A DNA stretch of 64,000 nucleotides, taken from assembly GCF_900115775.1 (NCBI RefSeq), contig NZ_FOXS01000005.1:434001-498000 (forward strand), in the 5' to 3' direction. Below the pieces are notes generated by a model. That model was not told where the DNA came from and ran no database searches. It worked only from the letters and a program-made list of their open reading frames with translations. A program made the translations under genes and the position numbers. Each line of letters starts with the position of its first letter. Position 1 is the stretch's first letter. Source of the DNA: Hymenobacter arizonensis. Its GTDB lineage: Bacteria > Bacteroidota > Bacteroidia > Cytophagales > Hymenobacteraceae. Shown here in pieces: positions 40,527 through 48,043 of the stretch.

Positions 40527-40784
40527 GTGGATGGCTCCCGCGACACGGTCGGTCTGGGAACCTTATTTATTTCAAAAGTACGGAGATTAGCGCGGCTAGT
40601 TGGGCCGCTGAACTTTCCGGCCGCCAGTTTGTGGTACGGACAGCCTTATTTTGTGAAAGAAAGCACATGTAAGGAAGGGCGGGATTGCCGTCGATGCCTA
40701 TGATTGGCGGGAACGGATTCCGTCGCGCCAGCCTTCTTCATGATGGAGAGGTAACACAATACAGCGGCCTTCTGGTTTGCAGTT

Positions 40785-43010
40785 ATGAAGATTTTTTTGA
40801 TGGTTAAGTTATTGTTGCTCTGGTTGTGCGTGGTCGCCCCGGCTACTGCCCAGATTCTTAAGCCCACTCACTTGAGCACGGCGCTGAGCCAGTCCAGCGC
40901 CAAGGTAGGGGAGGAGATTGAGGTGGTCGTGAATGCGCGCATCGACGACAAATGGCACCTGTACGCTTCTGATTTTAGCGACGAAGTAGGGCCGGTAGTA
41001 TTCACGATAGCTTTTAAGCCCAGCCCGGCCTATGCCTTGGTGGGCAAGCTGCAGTCCATTAAATCGCACCACGAGCAGGACGAAGTTTTCAAAGGCGAGG
41101 TCGCCTTCTGGGAAAGAACTGGCCAGCTGCGCCAGCGTATTCGCGTGCTGCAGCCGGGCCCGCTCACCATCACGGCCGAAGCTGATTACCAAAGCTGCAC
41201 CACCGTGGACGGCCGCTGCGTGCCCGGCAACGAAACCCTGAGCTTCGGACCGGTAGCCGTAGCGGGTGGCCCTGGGCCTGCCACTGGCGCAACTGCCCAG
41301 CCCGGTGCGACGCCGGCAGAAGCTGCTGCAGTGGCAACGGCGACGCCGGGTGCGGCTCCTGCTGCTTCGGCTACTCCGGGTGCTACACCACTGGCTTCTG
41401 TTGAATCGCCAGCAACTGCTACTGCACCGGTGCTACCCGGCGATGTAGTGCCCAGCGAAGAGCCCACCGCGACGGTAGCTGCCGCCGCACCGGCCGTAGC
41501 CGGCGTTGTGGCCGAAGACCCCGTGAACAAAGCAGGGGGGCTCTGGTCATTTGCGCTCCTGGCGTTCACGTTTGGGTTGGCGGCGCTGGTTACGCCCTGC
41601 GTGTTTCCCATGGTGCCCATGACGGTTTCGCTGTTCACGAGCGGCAACGACAGCCGCCAGCGCGGCATCCTGAAGGCGCTGGTGTACGGGGCCAGCATCA
41701 TCGGCATCTATGTGCTGGTGGGGGTGCTGGTGTCGGCGCTGCTGGGCGAAGACGGGCCTAACCTCATCAGCACGCATTGGCTGCCAAACGTCATTTTCTT
41801 CGTGGTATTCGTGGTGTTCGGGCTTTCGTTTTTGGGCTTGTTTGAAATAACGCTTCCGCACACCATTGTGAACAGCGTGGATACTCAGGCCGACAAAGGC
41901 GGCTGGATGGGTATCTTTTTCATGGCCCTCACGCTGGTAGTGGTATCGTTTTCGTGCACGGCGCCCATAGTCGGGAGTATTCTAGGCTTGGCCGCCCGCG
42001 GCGAGCGGATTACACCCATTGTGGGCATGTTGGGCTTTTCGTTGGCATTTGCGCTGCCGTTCACGCTGTTTGCCATCTTTCCTTCGTGGCTGAAAAGCCT
42101 GCCCCGCTCGGGCGGTTGGCTCAACACGGTGAAAGTAACTCTGGGCTTCGTGGAGCTTATGTTGGCCCTTAAGTTCTTAAGCACTGCCGACTTGGCTTAT
42201 CACTGGCAGCTGCTTGACCGCGACGTATACATTGTGCTCTGGATTGTGCTCTCGGCGCTGCTGGGTTTCTACCTGCTAGGCAAGTTTCGCCTCTCACACG
42301 ACTCGCCGCTCGACCACCTCAGCGTGGGGCGCCTGCTAATGGCAGTGCTCGCCTTTGCCTTCACCGTGTACCTGGTGCCGGGCCTGTTTGGAGCGCCGCT
42401 GCCCTTGCTGGCCGGCTACCTGCCTCCCCAAACCAAGCGCGACTTCTCATTGGCCACGGCCAGCCAGAGCACCGCCACGCCCGCCCGCCAGTCAGCCAAC
42501 GCCTTGTGCGAGCCGCCGCGTTTTGGCGAGTTTCTGGAACTACCGCACAACCTCGATGGCTACTTCGACCTGGAGCAGGCTAAGCGCTGTGCCCGTCAGC
42601 AGAATAAGCCGATTTTTATTGACTTTACCGGGCATGCCTGTGTCAATTGTCGCAAGATGGAAGCTACCGTGTGGAGCGACCCACAGGTGCTGCAGCGCCT
42701 GCGCAACGACTTCGTGGTAGTAGCTTTGTACGTCGACGACAAATCGGAACTGCCCAAAACCGAGTGGTACACGTCGCCGCGCGACAAGCAGCTCAAAACC
42801 ACGTTGGGCAAGCAAAATGCTGATTTACAAGTTACTCGTTATGGCTTCAACGCCCAGCCGTATTATGTTATCATCGACCCGGACGATGCCACTGGCAAAC
42901 CCCTGGTAACGCCAATTGCCTATGAGCCCAATGTGGCGCAATTCAGCGCGTTTCTGGATGCTGGGTTGAAGCAGTTTCGAGGGCAGCAGACGCCGGTGGC
43001 CACGCGCTAG
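40785..43010 (+). CDS. protein-disulfide reductase DsbD family
   Basis: 741-aa thiol-electron carrier. Signal peptide, then the periplasmic alpha domain (about 25-160) with its Cys pair C138/C145 (YQSCTTVDGRCVPG). An Ala/Thr/Pro-rich linker with ATPGA-like repeats follows (165-240). The membrane domain (250-560) has redox Cys in VTPCVFPMVP (C272) and FSCTAP (C391). The C-terminal thioredoxin-like domain carries GHACVNCRKM (C619, C622). All three Cys pairs are present, so it should pass electrons from cytosolic thioredoxin to periplasmic partners. A stand-alone trxA is at 59 kb. The long low-complexity linker between alpha and membrane domains is the main difference from E. coli DsbD. Confidence 0.93.
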   Translation: MKIFLMVKLLLLWLCVVAPATAQILKPTHLSTALSQSSAKVGEEIEVVVNARIDDKWHLYASDFSDEVGPVVFTIAFKPSPAYALVGKLQSIKSHHEQDEVFKGEVAFWERTGQLRQRIRVLQPGPLTITAEADYQSCTTVDGRCVPGNETLSFGPVAVAGGPGPATGATAQPGATPAEAAAVATATPGAAPAASATPGATPLASVESPATATAPVLPGDVVPSEEPTATVAAAAPAVAGVVAEDPVNKAGGLWSFALLAFTFGLAALVTPCVFPMVPMTVSLFTSGNDSRQRGILKALVYGASIIGIYVLVGVLVSALLGEDGPNLISTHWLPNVIFFVVFVVFGLSFLGLFEITLPHTIVNSVDTQADKGGWMGIFFMALTLVVVSFSCTAPIVGSILGLAARGERITPIVGMLGFSLAFALPFTLFAIFPSWLKSLPRSGGWLNTVKVTLGFVELMLALKFLSTADLAYHWQLLDRDVYIVLWIVLSALLGFYLLGKFRLSHDSPLDHLSVGRLLMAVLAFAFTVYLVPGLFGAPLPLLAGYLPPQTKRDFSLATASQSTATPARQSANALCEPPRFGEFLELPHNLDGYFDLEQAKRCARQQNKPIFIDFTGHACVNCRKMEATVWSDPQVLQRLRNDFVVVALYVDDKSELPKTEWYTSPRDKQLKTTLGKQNADLQVTRYGFNAQPYYVIIDPDDATGKPLVTPIAYEPNVAQFSAFLDAGLKQFRGQQTPVATR

Positions 43011-43411
43011 CCCACGCAGACCCACGGTCATTCCTCTGCCAGCCCTCCACAATCGATTTAACGCACGAAGAGGCGGCCTCCACCCAGAAGCCGCCTCCTA
43101 CTAGTGTGAGGCGCGCACCCACCCAGATGCGCTGCCTCGTTTTTCCCCTCTTCTCCTCTGTTTCTAACCACAGCCGTAGCGAAAGAAATTTATTTCTCTC
43201 ATCAGAAAGCCCGAAACGAAAAGACTGGAACACCAGAACCTTCGTTTGCAACGCTTCCTACATTCTCGTGTAGTTATCTGCCTTGGATTGTAACAAATGT
43301 AACCTTACAACCTGATTGATGCAAACTATTGCTGTCTTTGTAATAGAATTTGCAATAAATTTAATTTTGACAACTTAGTTTTGTATTCCCTTTAATTCTT
43401 TTCTGCAAAAA
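43011..43411. promoter_or_regulatory. intergenic region with hairpin and candidate promoter
   Basis: GAGGCGGC (43070-43077) pairs with GCCGCCTC (43090-43097), a hairpin 60 nt after dsbD but without a direct T-run. From 43260 on the DNA becomes AT-rich. TTTG (43349-43352) and TAGTTTTG (43376-43383; full TAnnTTTG match) are 23 nt apart and end 28 nt before the Lrp-type regulator, a plausible promoter. Confidence 0.5.
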
Positions 43412-43876
43412 ATGGCTCGCAATTACGAACTTGACGACACCGACCGGAATATCCTGAACCTGCTCATTCAGGACGCCAAAATGCCCTATACCGAAATTGC
43501 CCGCAAGGTGAATGTATCGGGGGGCACTGTGCACGTACGCATGGCCCGCCTCGAAGAGATTGGGATTGTGCAGGGCGCCACGTTGCGCATTGATTACCAA
43601 AAGCTGGGCTACGGCGTAAATGCTTTTCTCGGCATCTACCTGCTCAAAAGCTCGGTGTATACCAGTGTGGTGCACCAGTTGCGCGACATTCCGGAAGTGG
43701 TTAGCATTCACTTTACCACAGGGGCCTATGGCGTGTTTGCCCGCTTAGTGTGCCGCGACACGCAGCACCTGCGCGACGTACTGCACGACCGGATTCAGCC
43801 CATCGACGGCATCGAGCGCACCGAAACCCTGATTTCGCTGGAAGAAGTTATCAACCGCCCGGCCCAGCTGACTTAG
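43412..43876 (+). CDS. Lrp/AsnC family transcriptional regulator
   Basis: 154-aa regulator. The AsnC-type helix-turn-helix lies at about 8-60: DDTDRNILNLLIQDAKMPYT, then EIARKVNVSGGTVHVRMARL and EEIGIVQGATLRIDYQKLGY. A RAM ligand-binding domain follows (65-145: VNAFLGIYLLKSSVYTSVVH, HFTTGAYGVFARLVC, LISLEEVINRP). Such proteins sense amino acids and control their metabolism; the effector is unknown. It stands as a single gene with its own AT-rich upstream region and a strong terminator. Confidence 0.93.
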   Translation: MARNYELDDTDRNILNLLIQDAKMPYTEIARKVNVSGGTVHVRMARLEEIGIVQGATLRIDYQKLGYGVNAFLGIYLLKSSVYTSVVHQLRDIPEVVSIHFTTGAYGVFARLVCRDTQHLRDVLHDRIQPIDGIERTETLISLEEVINRPAQLT

Positions 43877-43902
43877 TCAACGGCAAGTGCATGGTTCCGA
43901 GT

Positions 43903-43947
43903 AAGGCAGCCGCAACGTACCCCAAGTGCGTTGCGGCTGCCTTGTTT
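43903..43947 (+). terminator. rho-independent terminator
   Basis: Perfect 15-bp stem AAGGCAGCCGCAACG / CGTTGCGGCTGCCTT (43903-43917 / 43929-43943), then GTTT, 27 nt after the Lrp-type stop. Confidence 0.85.
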
Positions 43948-44007
43948 CTGTTGAGGCGAAAGCTCAGTAGCAACGAGTGCTGGCTGGCTTACTTTCGTAG
44001 TTCGTTT

Positions 44008-45006
44008 ATGCCCACCGTTCCGCCCGCCACGCTGCTCATTCAAACCGCTTTCATCGGCGATGTCATTTTGATGACGGCGCTGCTGGAATACCTGCACCAA
44101 ACCGAGCCCGCTACGCCCGTCGATGTGCTGGTGCGGCGCGGCAACGAAGGCCTGCTGGCCGGCCACCCCCACGTGCGGCAGGTGCTGATTTGGGACAAGA
44201 AACATCGCAAATACGCCGCGCTATGGCAGTTGCTGCAGAAAATACGAGCCACAGGTTATGGCCGGGTCGTCACGCTGCAGCGGTTTGCCAGTACTGGGTT
44301 TCTCACGGCATTTTCGCGAGCTCCCGAGCGGGTCGGCTTTGCCAAGAACCCGCTGAGTCGATTCTTTACGCAACGCGTGCCTCACTACATTGGTGACGGC
44401 ACTCATGAGGTGACGCGCAACCTGCGCCTGCTGGGGGGCGCGCCAAGTTCGGCGGTGCCCCGGCTCTATCCGTCGGCGGCCGATGAGGCGGTGGCAGCAC
44501 CTTTGGCGGCGGCCGGTCCCTTTGTGTGCGTGGCGCCGACTTCGGTGTGGTTCACGAAACAGTACCCGGAAGAAAAATGGCTGGAGCTACTCGCGGCGCT
44601 GCCCGCCAACCTGCGGGTGTACCTGCTGGGCGGCCCGCCCGATGTGGCGGCTTGCGAGCGTTTGGTTGCCGCCAGCGGCCGAGAAAATGTGCAGAACCTA
44701 GCCGGAAAACTGAGCTTGCTGGCCTCGGCAGCGCTCATGCGCGGGGCCGTGATGAACTACGTGAACGACTCGGCGCCCATGCACCTGTGCTCGGCCGTGG
44801 GGGCACCCGTCACGGCGGTTTTTTGCAGCACCGTGCCTGAGTTTGGGTTCGGGCCGCTGTCGCCGGTTGCGTACGTGGTGCAAACAAAAGTGCCGCTGCC
44901 CTGCAAGCCTTGCGGCCTGCACGGGCACAGCGCTTGCCCGCTCGGGCACTTTCGGTGCGCCCATACCATTGAGGTAGAACAACTGCTTGGGACAGTTAAC
45001 ATTTAA
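44008..45006 (+). CDS. glycosyltransferase family 9 (heptosyltransferase-like)
   Basis: 332-aa GT9 protein. The N-terminus has LLIQTAFIGDVILMTALLEY, the nucleotide-sugar fold start of ADP-heptose:LPS heptosyltransferases. The second half has FVCVAPTSVWFTKQYPEEKW, VYLLGGPPD, NLAGKLSLLASAALMRGAV and the donor-site motif NDSAPMHLCSAVGAPVTAVF. The C-terminus contains a Cys-rich stretch (PCKPCGLHGHSACPLGHFRC), seen in a subset of Bacteroidota GT9 enzymes. It likely adds a heptose-type sugar to lipopolysaccharide core. The start at 44008 was picked because the frame upstream runs through the Lrp gene and its terminator. Confidence 0.88.
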   Translation: MPTVPPATLLIQTAFIGDVILMTALLEYLHQTEPATPVDVLVRRGNEGLLAGHPHVRQVLIWDKKHRKYAALWQLLQKIRATGYGRVVTLQRFASTGFLTAFSRAPERVGFAKNPLSRFFTQRVPHYIGDGTHEVTRNLRLLGGAPSSAVPRLYPSAADEAVAAPLAAAGPFVCVAPTSVWFTKQYPEEKWLELLAALPANLRVYLLGGPPDVAACERLVAASGRENVQNLAGKLSLLASAALMRGAVMNYVNDSAPMHLCSAVGAPVTAVFCSTVPEFGFGPLSPVAYVVQTKVPLPCKPCGLHGHSACPLGHFRCAHTIEVEQLLGTVNI

Positions 45007-45123
45007 CAAGTAGCATTTAACAATAAATAGTGAGGAATTAACAGTTATTCGCGGCTGTCAAATCCGGCTTTGGATTGTTAATAACCAACAGATAATTGTT
45101 CGCTGTCAATTGTTAAATGTTAA
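44997..45123. repeat. AT-rich inverted repeat (TTAACATTTAACAA)
   Basis: TTAACATTTAACAA (44997-45010) is an exact inverse copy of 45110-45123. The DNA between is crowded with TTAACA/TGTTAA variants. The left arm overlaps the last codons of the glycosyltransferase. Similar TGTTAATTG units occur before dnaE (54917-54939). Confidence 0.7.
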
Positions 45124-45140
45124 TTGTAAACCGCCCCAAG

Positions 45141-45148
45141 TACCTTTG
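45141..45148 (+). promoter_or_regulatory. candidate -7 box for the M16 operon
   Basis: TACCTTTG fits TAnnTTTG and ends 8 nt before the peptidase ATG. That would give a very short or leaderless transcript. No matching -33 element at 19-23 nt, so support is limited. Confidence 0.3.
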
Positions 45149-45156
45149 TACTTCTT

Positions 45157-46395
45157 ATGCCCGACTACGAAATTCACGAATATCCTAACGGTATCCGCTT
45201 GTTGCACAAGCAGGTACTGCATACCAAAATTGCGCATTGCGGCTTTCTGCTCGACATTGGCTCGCGCGACGAGGCCCCGCACCAGCAGGGGCTGGCCCAC
45301 TTCTGGGAGCACATGGCCTTTAAGGGCACCGAAAAGCGCAAGTCGTTTCACATCCTCAACCGCCTCGAAACCGTGGGCGGCGAGCTGAACGCCTACACCA
45401 CCAAGGAAAAAATCTGCTTTTACGCCGCGCTGCTCAGCACGCACTTCGAACGCGCGTTTGAGCTGCTCACGGACCTCACGTTCCACTCCGTATTCCCCGG
45501 CCGCGAGGTAGAGAAGGAGCGGGGCGTGATTCTGGAGGAAATGAGCATGTACCAAGATGCCCCGGAAGACGCCATTATCGATGATTTCGATACGGTGGTG
45601 TTCGGCGACCATCCGCTGGGAGTCAACATTCTGGGCACCCGCGAGAGCGTGAGCCGTTTTCAGAGTGCCGATTTTCATGCCTTCCTGCAGGAGCAGATGC
45701 GTACCGACCGGCTGGTGTTCAGCTCGGTGAGCAACCTCCCGTTTAAAGAGGTGAAGCGGCTGGCCGATAAGTTTCTGGCGCCGCTGCCGGCCCGGCTCGG
45801 CTCGCGGGTGCGCCGGCCAGTGGGCGGCTACGAGCGCAAGCTGCAGGTCGAGACCCGGCCCATTACCCAGGCGCATTGCCTGGTGGGTGGCCCGGCCTAC
45901 TCGATTGGAGACGAGCGCCGTATCCCGTTTTTCATGCTAAACAACATCTTGGGCGGCCCCGGTATGAACTCGCGCCTGAACCTGGCCGTGCGCGAGAAGT
46001 ACGGCCTTGTGTACACCATCGACAGCACTTACTCGCCCTATACCGATACCGGCTTGTTCGGTATCTACTTCGGCACCGAGGGCAAGCAAGTGAAGCGGAC
46101 CCTCGGGCTGGTGCAAAAGGAGCTGAAGCTGCTGCGCGAAAAGCTGTTGACCACCAACCAGCTGCACGTAGCCAAGCACCAGCTCATGGGCCAGCTCGCT
46201 ATGAGCGAAGAAAGCAACAGTGGCCTGATGCAGCTGCTAGGCAAAAGCACCCTGGACCTGGGCCGAGTGGAGCCGTTGAGCGAGATTTTTGAGAAAATCG
46301 AGCAAATTTCGGCGGCCGAGTTGCGCGAGATGGCTAACGAAGTGCTCACGGAGGACCACCTGAGCGTGCTGCAGTACGTGCCGCAAGGTAAATGA
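45157..46395 (+). CDS. M16 family zinc peptidase
   Basis: 412-aa insulinase/processing-peptidase-like protein. The inverted zinc motif HFWEH is at residues 48-52 (GLAHFWEHMAFKGTEKR), with the distal Glu in KERGVILEEMSM near residue 125-130. The catalytic M16 domain is followed by an inactive-type C-terminal domain with AYSIGDERRIPFFMLNNILG and LREKYGLVYTIDSTYSPYTD-like sequence. No signal peptide, so probably cytosolic; related proteins clear peptides. It is the first gene of an operon in which all junctions are ATGA overlaps: the SRA-HNH nuclease starts inside its stop codon. Confidence 0.92.
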   Translation: MPDYEIHEYPNGIRLLHKQVLHTKIAHCGFLLDIGSRDEAPHQQGLAHFWEHMAFKGTEKRKSFHILNRLETVGGELNAYTTKEKICFYAALLSTHFERAFELLTDLTFHSVFPGREVEKERGVILEEMSMYQDAPEDAIIDDFDTVVFGDHPLGVNILGTRESVSRFQSADFHAFLQEQMRTDRLVFSSVSNLPFKEVKRLADKFLAPLPARLGSRVRRPVGGYERKLQVETRPITQAHCLVGGPAYSIGDERRIPFFMLNNILGGPGMNSRLNLAVREKYGLVYTIDSTYSPYTDTGLFGIYFGTEGKQVKRTLGLVQKELKLLREKLLTTNQLHVAKHQLMGQLAMSEESNSGLMQLLGKSTLDLGRVEPLSEIFEKIEQISAAELREMANEVLTEDHLSVLQYVPQGK

Positions 46396-47321
46396 GTGCG
46401 CCTGTCTTTGGCCATGTAGGCACGGCTCGTCCGGGCGACTTGTTTGAATCTAGGTTGGAGTTGTCGCTGCATCGACAGCATCGGCCTAGGCAAGCCGGCA
46501 TTTGCGCAACGCAGAAGGAAGGAGCTGAAAGCATTGTGTTGTCAGATAAATACGAGGACGACGAGGTGTATGAGGACTATATCCTTTACACCGGGCATGG
46601 TGGGAGAAACCAAGAGTCGGGCAAGCAGGTAGCGGACCAAACTTTAACGGACTCGAATCTGGGCTTGGCTCGAAGCGAAGCAACGGGCCGGCCAGTGCGT
46701 GTTTATCGCAAAGTGCGCACTGATACTAAAACGTCTGCGTTTCGTTACGAAGGACTTTTTCGGGTAACAAGCCATCAATACGCGGTGGGAAAGTCGGGCT
46801 TCGGTGTTTTCAGGTTTAGGCTGGAGCCTATGTTGTCATCAGCTTCTGTAGGGCTAGCGCCTCTTAAAAAGCCATATATAGTACCTGATTTGTTCCACGG
46901 CCCTGAGCCTATTGTAAACGAAGCCGCTCCTCGCTACGAAGCCACGACTTCACGCCTAATTAGAGATACTGCCATAACGAGAGAGGTTAAAAGTCTCTAC
47001 AGGTATCGGTGCCAAGTGTGCGATGCGCAGTTACAAGGTCCAACTGGTCTATACGCGGAGGCTGCGCACATTAGACCCTTAGGTGCTCCGCATCACGGAC
47101 CCGATATTTTGGCCAATGTCCTTTGTTTCTGTCCCAACCATCATGTTCTTTTTGATTTAGGCAGTTTTGCTATTGCGAATGACATGACACTATTAGGCTT
47201 ATCTGGTCATCTGCATTATAAGCCGCAGCATCAGGTGGGAAGTGAGTTTTTGGCATACCAACGTCAGCATATCTATCTGCAGGCAAGTACTAAAGCCAGT
47301 TCCCTCTCGCCGGAAGAATGA
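46392..47321 (+). CDS. SRA-HNH modification-dependent (type IV) restriction endonuclease
   Basis: 309-aa protein. Residues 1-165 form an SRA/YDG domain, as in eukaryotic UHRF1: FGHVGTARPGDLFESRLEL, HRPRQAGICA, SIVLSDKYEDDEVYEDYI, LYTGHGGRNQESGKQVADQT, PVRVYRKVR. SRA domains flip out and hold 5-methyl- or hydroxymethyl-cytosine. Residues 200-265 are an HNH nuclease: YRCQVCDAQ (C207, C210), EAAHIRPLG (H226), NVLCFCPNHHVLFD (C247, N249, H250, H251). SRA-HNH fusions such as TagI and ScoMcrA cut DNA with modified cytosine. It overlaps the genes on both sides by 4 nt (ATGA). By hand count, 46861-46920 and 47101-47220 are only about 38-42% GC against 68% for 47521-47580, a sign of transfer. Confidence 0.9.
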   Translation: MSAPVFGHVGTARPGDLFESRLELSLHRQHRPRQAGICATQKEGAESIVLSDKYEDDEVYEDYILYTGHGGRNQESGKQVADQTLTDSNLGLARSEATGRPVRVYRKVRTDTKTSAFRYEGLFRVTSHQYAVGKSGFGVFRFRLEPMLSSASVGLAPLKKPYIVPDLFHGPEPIVNEAAPRYEATTSRLIRDTAITREVKSLYRYRCQVCDAQLQGPTGLYAEAAHIRPLGAPHHGPDILANVLCFCPNHHVLFDLGSFAIANDMTLLGLSGHLHYKPQHQVGSEFLAYQRQHIYLQASTKASSLSPEE

Positions 47322-47962
47322 ACGACGACTCCATCCAGGCTTACGCCGAATTGCACACTGCCCCCGAGCCGCCGCTCCTGGCCCAGCTCACCCGCGAAAC
47401 GCACCTGCAAACCATGACGGCGCGCATGAGCAGTGGGCACGTGCAGGGCCGGTTTCTGAGCATGCTCAGCCAGCTTATGCGACCGCGCCGCGTGCTGGAA
47501 ATTGGGACTTTTTGCGGCTACGCAACGCTGTGCCTCGCCGAGGGCCTCGCGCCAGACGGCGTGCTGCACACCATTGAGATTGACCCCGAGAAAGAGGCCC
47601 GCATTCGGCGCTACGTAGCGGCAGCGGGCCTCACGGCGCAGGTGCAGCTGCACATAGGCGCGGCGCTCGACGTTTTGGCGACCTTGGTCGATGAAGAGTG
47701 GGACTTGGTCTTTATTGACGCCGACAAGCGCAGCAACGACGCTTATTTTGAGGCAGTCATGGGGCAGGTGCGTCCGGGCGGGTTGCTTATCGTCGATAAT
47801 GTGCTGTGGAGCGGCAAGGTGCTGCCCACGCACGAGCTAAAGAGCGGCGATAAGGACACTCCTTTCGTGCGGGCCTTCAACGACAAAGTAGCTCAGGACG
47901 CACGGGTAGAGCCGGTTTTTCTGCCCCTGCGCGATGGATTGCTGCTCCTGCGCAAGAAATAA
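47318..47962 (+). CDS. SAM-dependent O-methyltransferase (caffeoyl-CoA OMT type)
   Basis: 214-aa class I methyltransferase of the O-methyltransferase family 3. The SAM-binding motif is RVLEIGTFCGYATLCLAEGL (about 58-77). Further motifs are HTIEIDPEKEARI, the metal/substrate region DLVFIDADKRSNDAYFEAVM, and GGLLIVDNVLWSGKVL. These include the Asp/Asn residues that hold the divalent metal in catechol and caffeoyl-CoA OMTs. Cytosolic. The true substrate in bacteria is unclear. The start overlaps the SRA-HNH stop as ATGA. It is unlikely to be the cognate DNA methylase, because it lacks DNA-methyltransferase motifs. Confidence 0.92.
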   Translation: MNDDSIQAYAELHTAPEPPLLAQLTRETHLQTMTARMSSGHVQGRFLSMLSQLMRPRRVLEIGTFCGYATLCLAEGLAPDGVLHTIEIDPEKEARIRRYVAAAGLTAQVQLHIGAALDVLATLVDEEWDLVFIDADKRSNDAYFEAVMGQVRPGGLLIVDNVLWSGKVLPTHELKSGDKDTPFVRAFNDKVAQDARVEPVFLPLRDGLLLLRKK

Positions 47963-48043
47963 TTGGCAGCAGCTGCCCCATTACTCGTTAAACCTGGCCT
48001 GGCCACGGCAGTCAGAAGCGTTTGCGTCACCAGTTTCAGTTCT

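Noticed and set aside
47318..47962. O-methyltransferase considered as the DNA methylase partner of the SRA-HNH nuclease
   Set aside because: It has catechol/caffeoyl-CoA OMT motifs and no DNA-methyltransferase motifs. Type IV enzymes need no cognate methylase.
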